NCBI GenBank assembly: GCA_020048255.1
Contig: JAIFMR010000206.1
Span: forward strand, 1 to 5,903
DNA: 5,903 bases
From: Rhodoferax sp.
GTDB lineage: Bacteria; Pseudomonadota; Gammaproteobacteria; Burkholderiales; Burkholderiaceae_C
Reading direction: 5' to 3'
Part shown: positions 5,669 to 5,903 of the stretch, in pieces
Numbering within the stretch: position 1 is the stretch's first letter
How the letters are laid out: each line of letters opens with the position of its first letter
Position numbers and translations under genes: made by a program
Notes under the pieces: model-generated
What the model saw: only the letters and a program-made list of their open reading frames with translations
What the model was told of the DNA's origin: nothing
Database searches by the model: none

Positions 5669-5684
5669 TTTTCCCTATGAAAAC
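5668..5684. other. Candidate attachment-site core beside the maf stop codon
   Basis: GTTTTC (5668-5673) and GAAAAC (5679-5684) are perfect 6-bp inverted arms around the 5-base spacer CCTAT, the shape of a tyrosine-recombinase core-type site. On one side lie the TACGCC repeats and the integrase. On the other, one base away, is the maf stop codon. No second copy was found elsewhere in the window, so the other end of the element would be outside. The exact crossover boundaries cannot be set from one end. Confidence 0.45.
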
Positions 5685-5685
5685 C

Positions 5686-5903
5686 CTAGATTTTGAAGCC
5701 TATCCCTCGGAGAAGCTCAGCGGTCTCAAACAGCGGCAGCCCCATGATGCCTGAATAGCTCCCGCTGATCTTGCTGATGAACCCGGCCGCCCTGCCCTGC
5801 ACGCCGTAAGCGCCGGCTTTGCCAAACGGCTCGCCGGTGGCGACATAGGTCTTGATCTGGGCGGCGCTCATGGCGGCAAACGTGACCCGCGAGCGCGACA
5901 CAT
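5686..5903 (-). CDS. Maf-type nucleoside triphosphate pyrophosphatase, C-terminal part (runs off the window)
   Basis: About 72 C-terminal residues of a protein normally near 190-200 residues; the 5' part lies beyond the right edge, so the true start is not visible. The segment 'YVATGEPFGKAGAYGVQG', then 'GSYSGIMGLPLFETAELL', is the conserved C-terminal signature of Maf proteins. The KAGAYG.QG form fits the YhdE (dTTP/UTP pyrophosphatase) branch better than the YceF (m7GTP) branch. Maf enzymes hydrolyse non-canonical or specific NTPs to the monophosphate and are linked to septum control. The stop is at 5686-5688 (TAG). This is the host chromosomal flank. In many betaproteobacteria maf is followed by rng (ribonuclease G), and here an integrase follows instead, which suggests insertion just after maf. 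Confidence 0.9.
   Translation of the reverse strand, partial: VSRSRVTFAAMSAAQIKTYVATGEPFGKAGAYGVQGRAAGFISKISGSYSGIMGLPLFETAELLRGIGFKI

Noticed and set aside
5668..5684. GTTTTC/GAAAAC dyad as a maf terminator
   Set aside because: The stem has only two G-C pairs and no T-run follows on the minus strand. A recombination core fits better.
104..5706. 8-bp match GGGATAGG (104-111) to the complement of 5699-5706 as an att pair
   Set aside because: It is inverted rather than direct, short, and lies inside maf coding sequence. It is compatible with chance.

Overview
The window looks like one end of a small integrated mobile element in a proteobacterial chromosome. The host is most likely a betaproteobacterium of the Burkholderiales (Comamonadaceae-like). 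That assignment rests on the high GC content, the style of the visible Maf C-terminus and the integrase type, all recalled from family knowledge and not searched. The only recognisable host gene is the 3' end of maf at the right edge (5686-5903, minus). Everything to its left reads as element DNA: a P4-type tyrosine integrase (4307-5563, minus), an AlpA-type regulator/excisionase (4069-4341, plus), a large primase-helicase fusion (645-3605, minus) and a small TubC-N-like zinc-finger-like protein (292-645, minus). This set of genes is typical of P4-like satellites, Gram-negative phage-inducible islands and related integrative elements. No capsid, packaging, conjugation or cargo gene is visible, so the exact class is open.

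Layout from right to left. maf ends at 5686. Touching its stop codon is a candidate recombination core (GTTTTC-CCTAT-GAAAAC, 5668-5684). Four copies of TACGCC follow, as two tandem pairs, which look like integrase arm sites, and then the integrase start at 5563. The integrase meets alpA tail to tail with a 35-bp overlap. alpA and the primase-helicase are divergent across a 463-bp intergenic region (3606-4068). That region holds several inverted repeats, a strong plus-strand intrinsic terminator with no gene in front of it, and an 8-base word (CGCAAGTG) that recurs in the integrase leader. The primase-helicase stop and the next start share one base (TGATG), so the two minus-strand genes form a coupled operon. 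The leftmost 291 bp hold nothing I can identify.

The least expected observation is a pair of inverted 31-bp elements, 26 of 31 bases identical, buried inside the two ends of the primase-helicase gene (702-732 and 3521-3551). Each holds three AGTTGC-type hexamers 9 and 10 bases apart. The two copies are read on opposite strands by the same gene, so they encode unrelated peptides. The similarity is therefore at the DNA level and suggests an iteron-like cis-acting site, perhaps for replication.

How the genes probably work together (inference): the integrase and AlpA handle integration, excision and regulation at the maf-side attachment site. The primase-helicase drives replication of the excised element, possibly recognising the embedded repeats. 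The small downstream protein is an accessory of unknown role. The left attachment site is not in this window.
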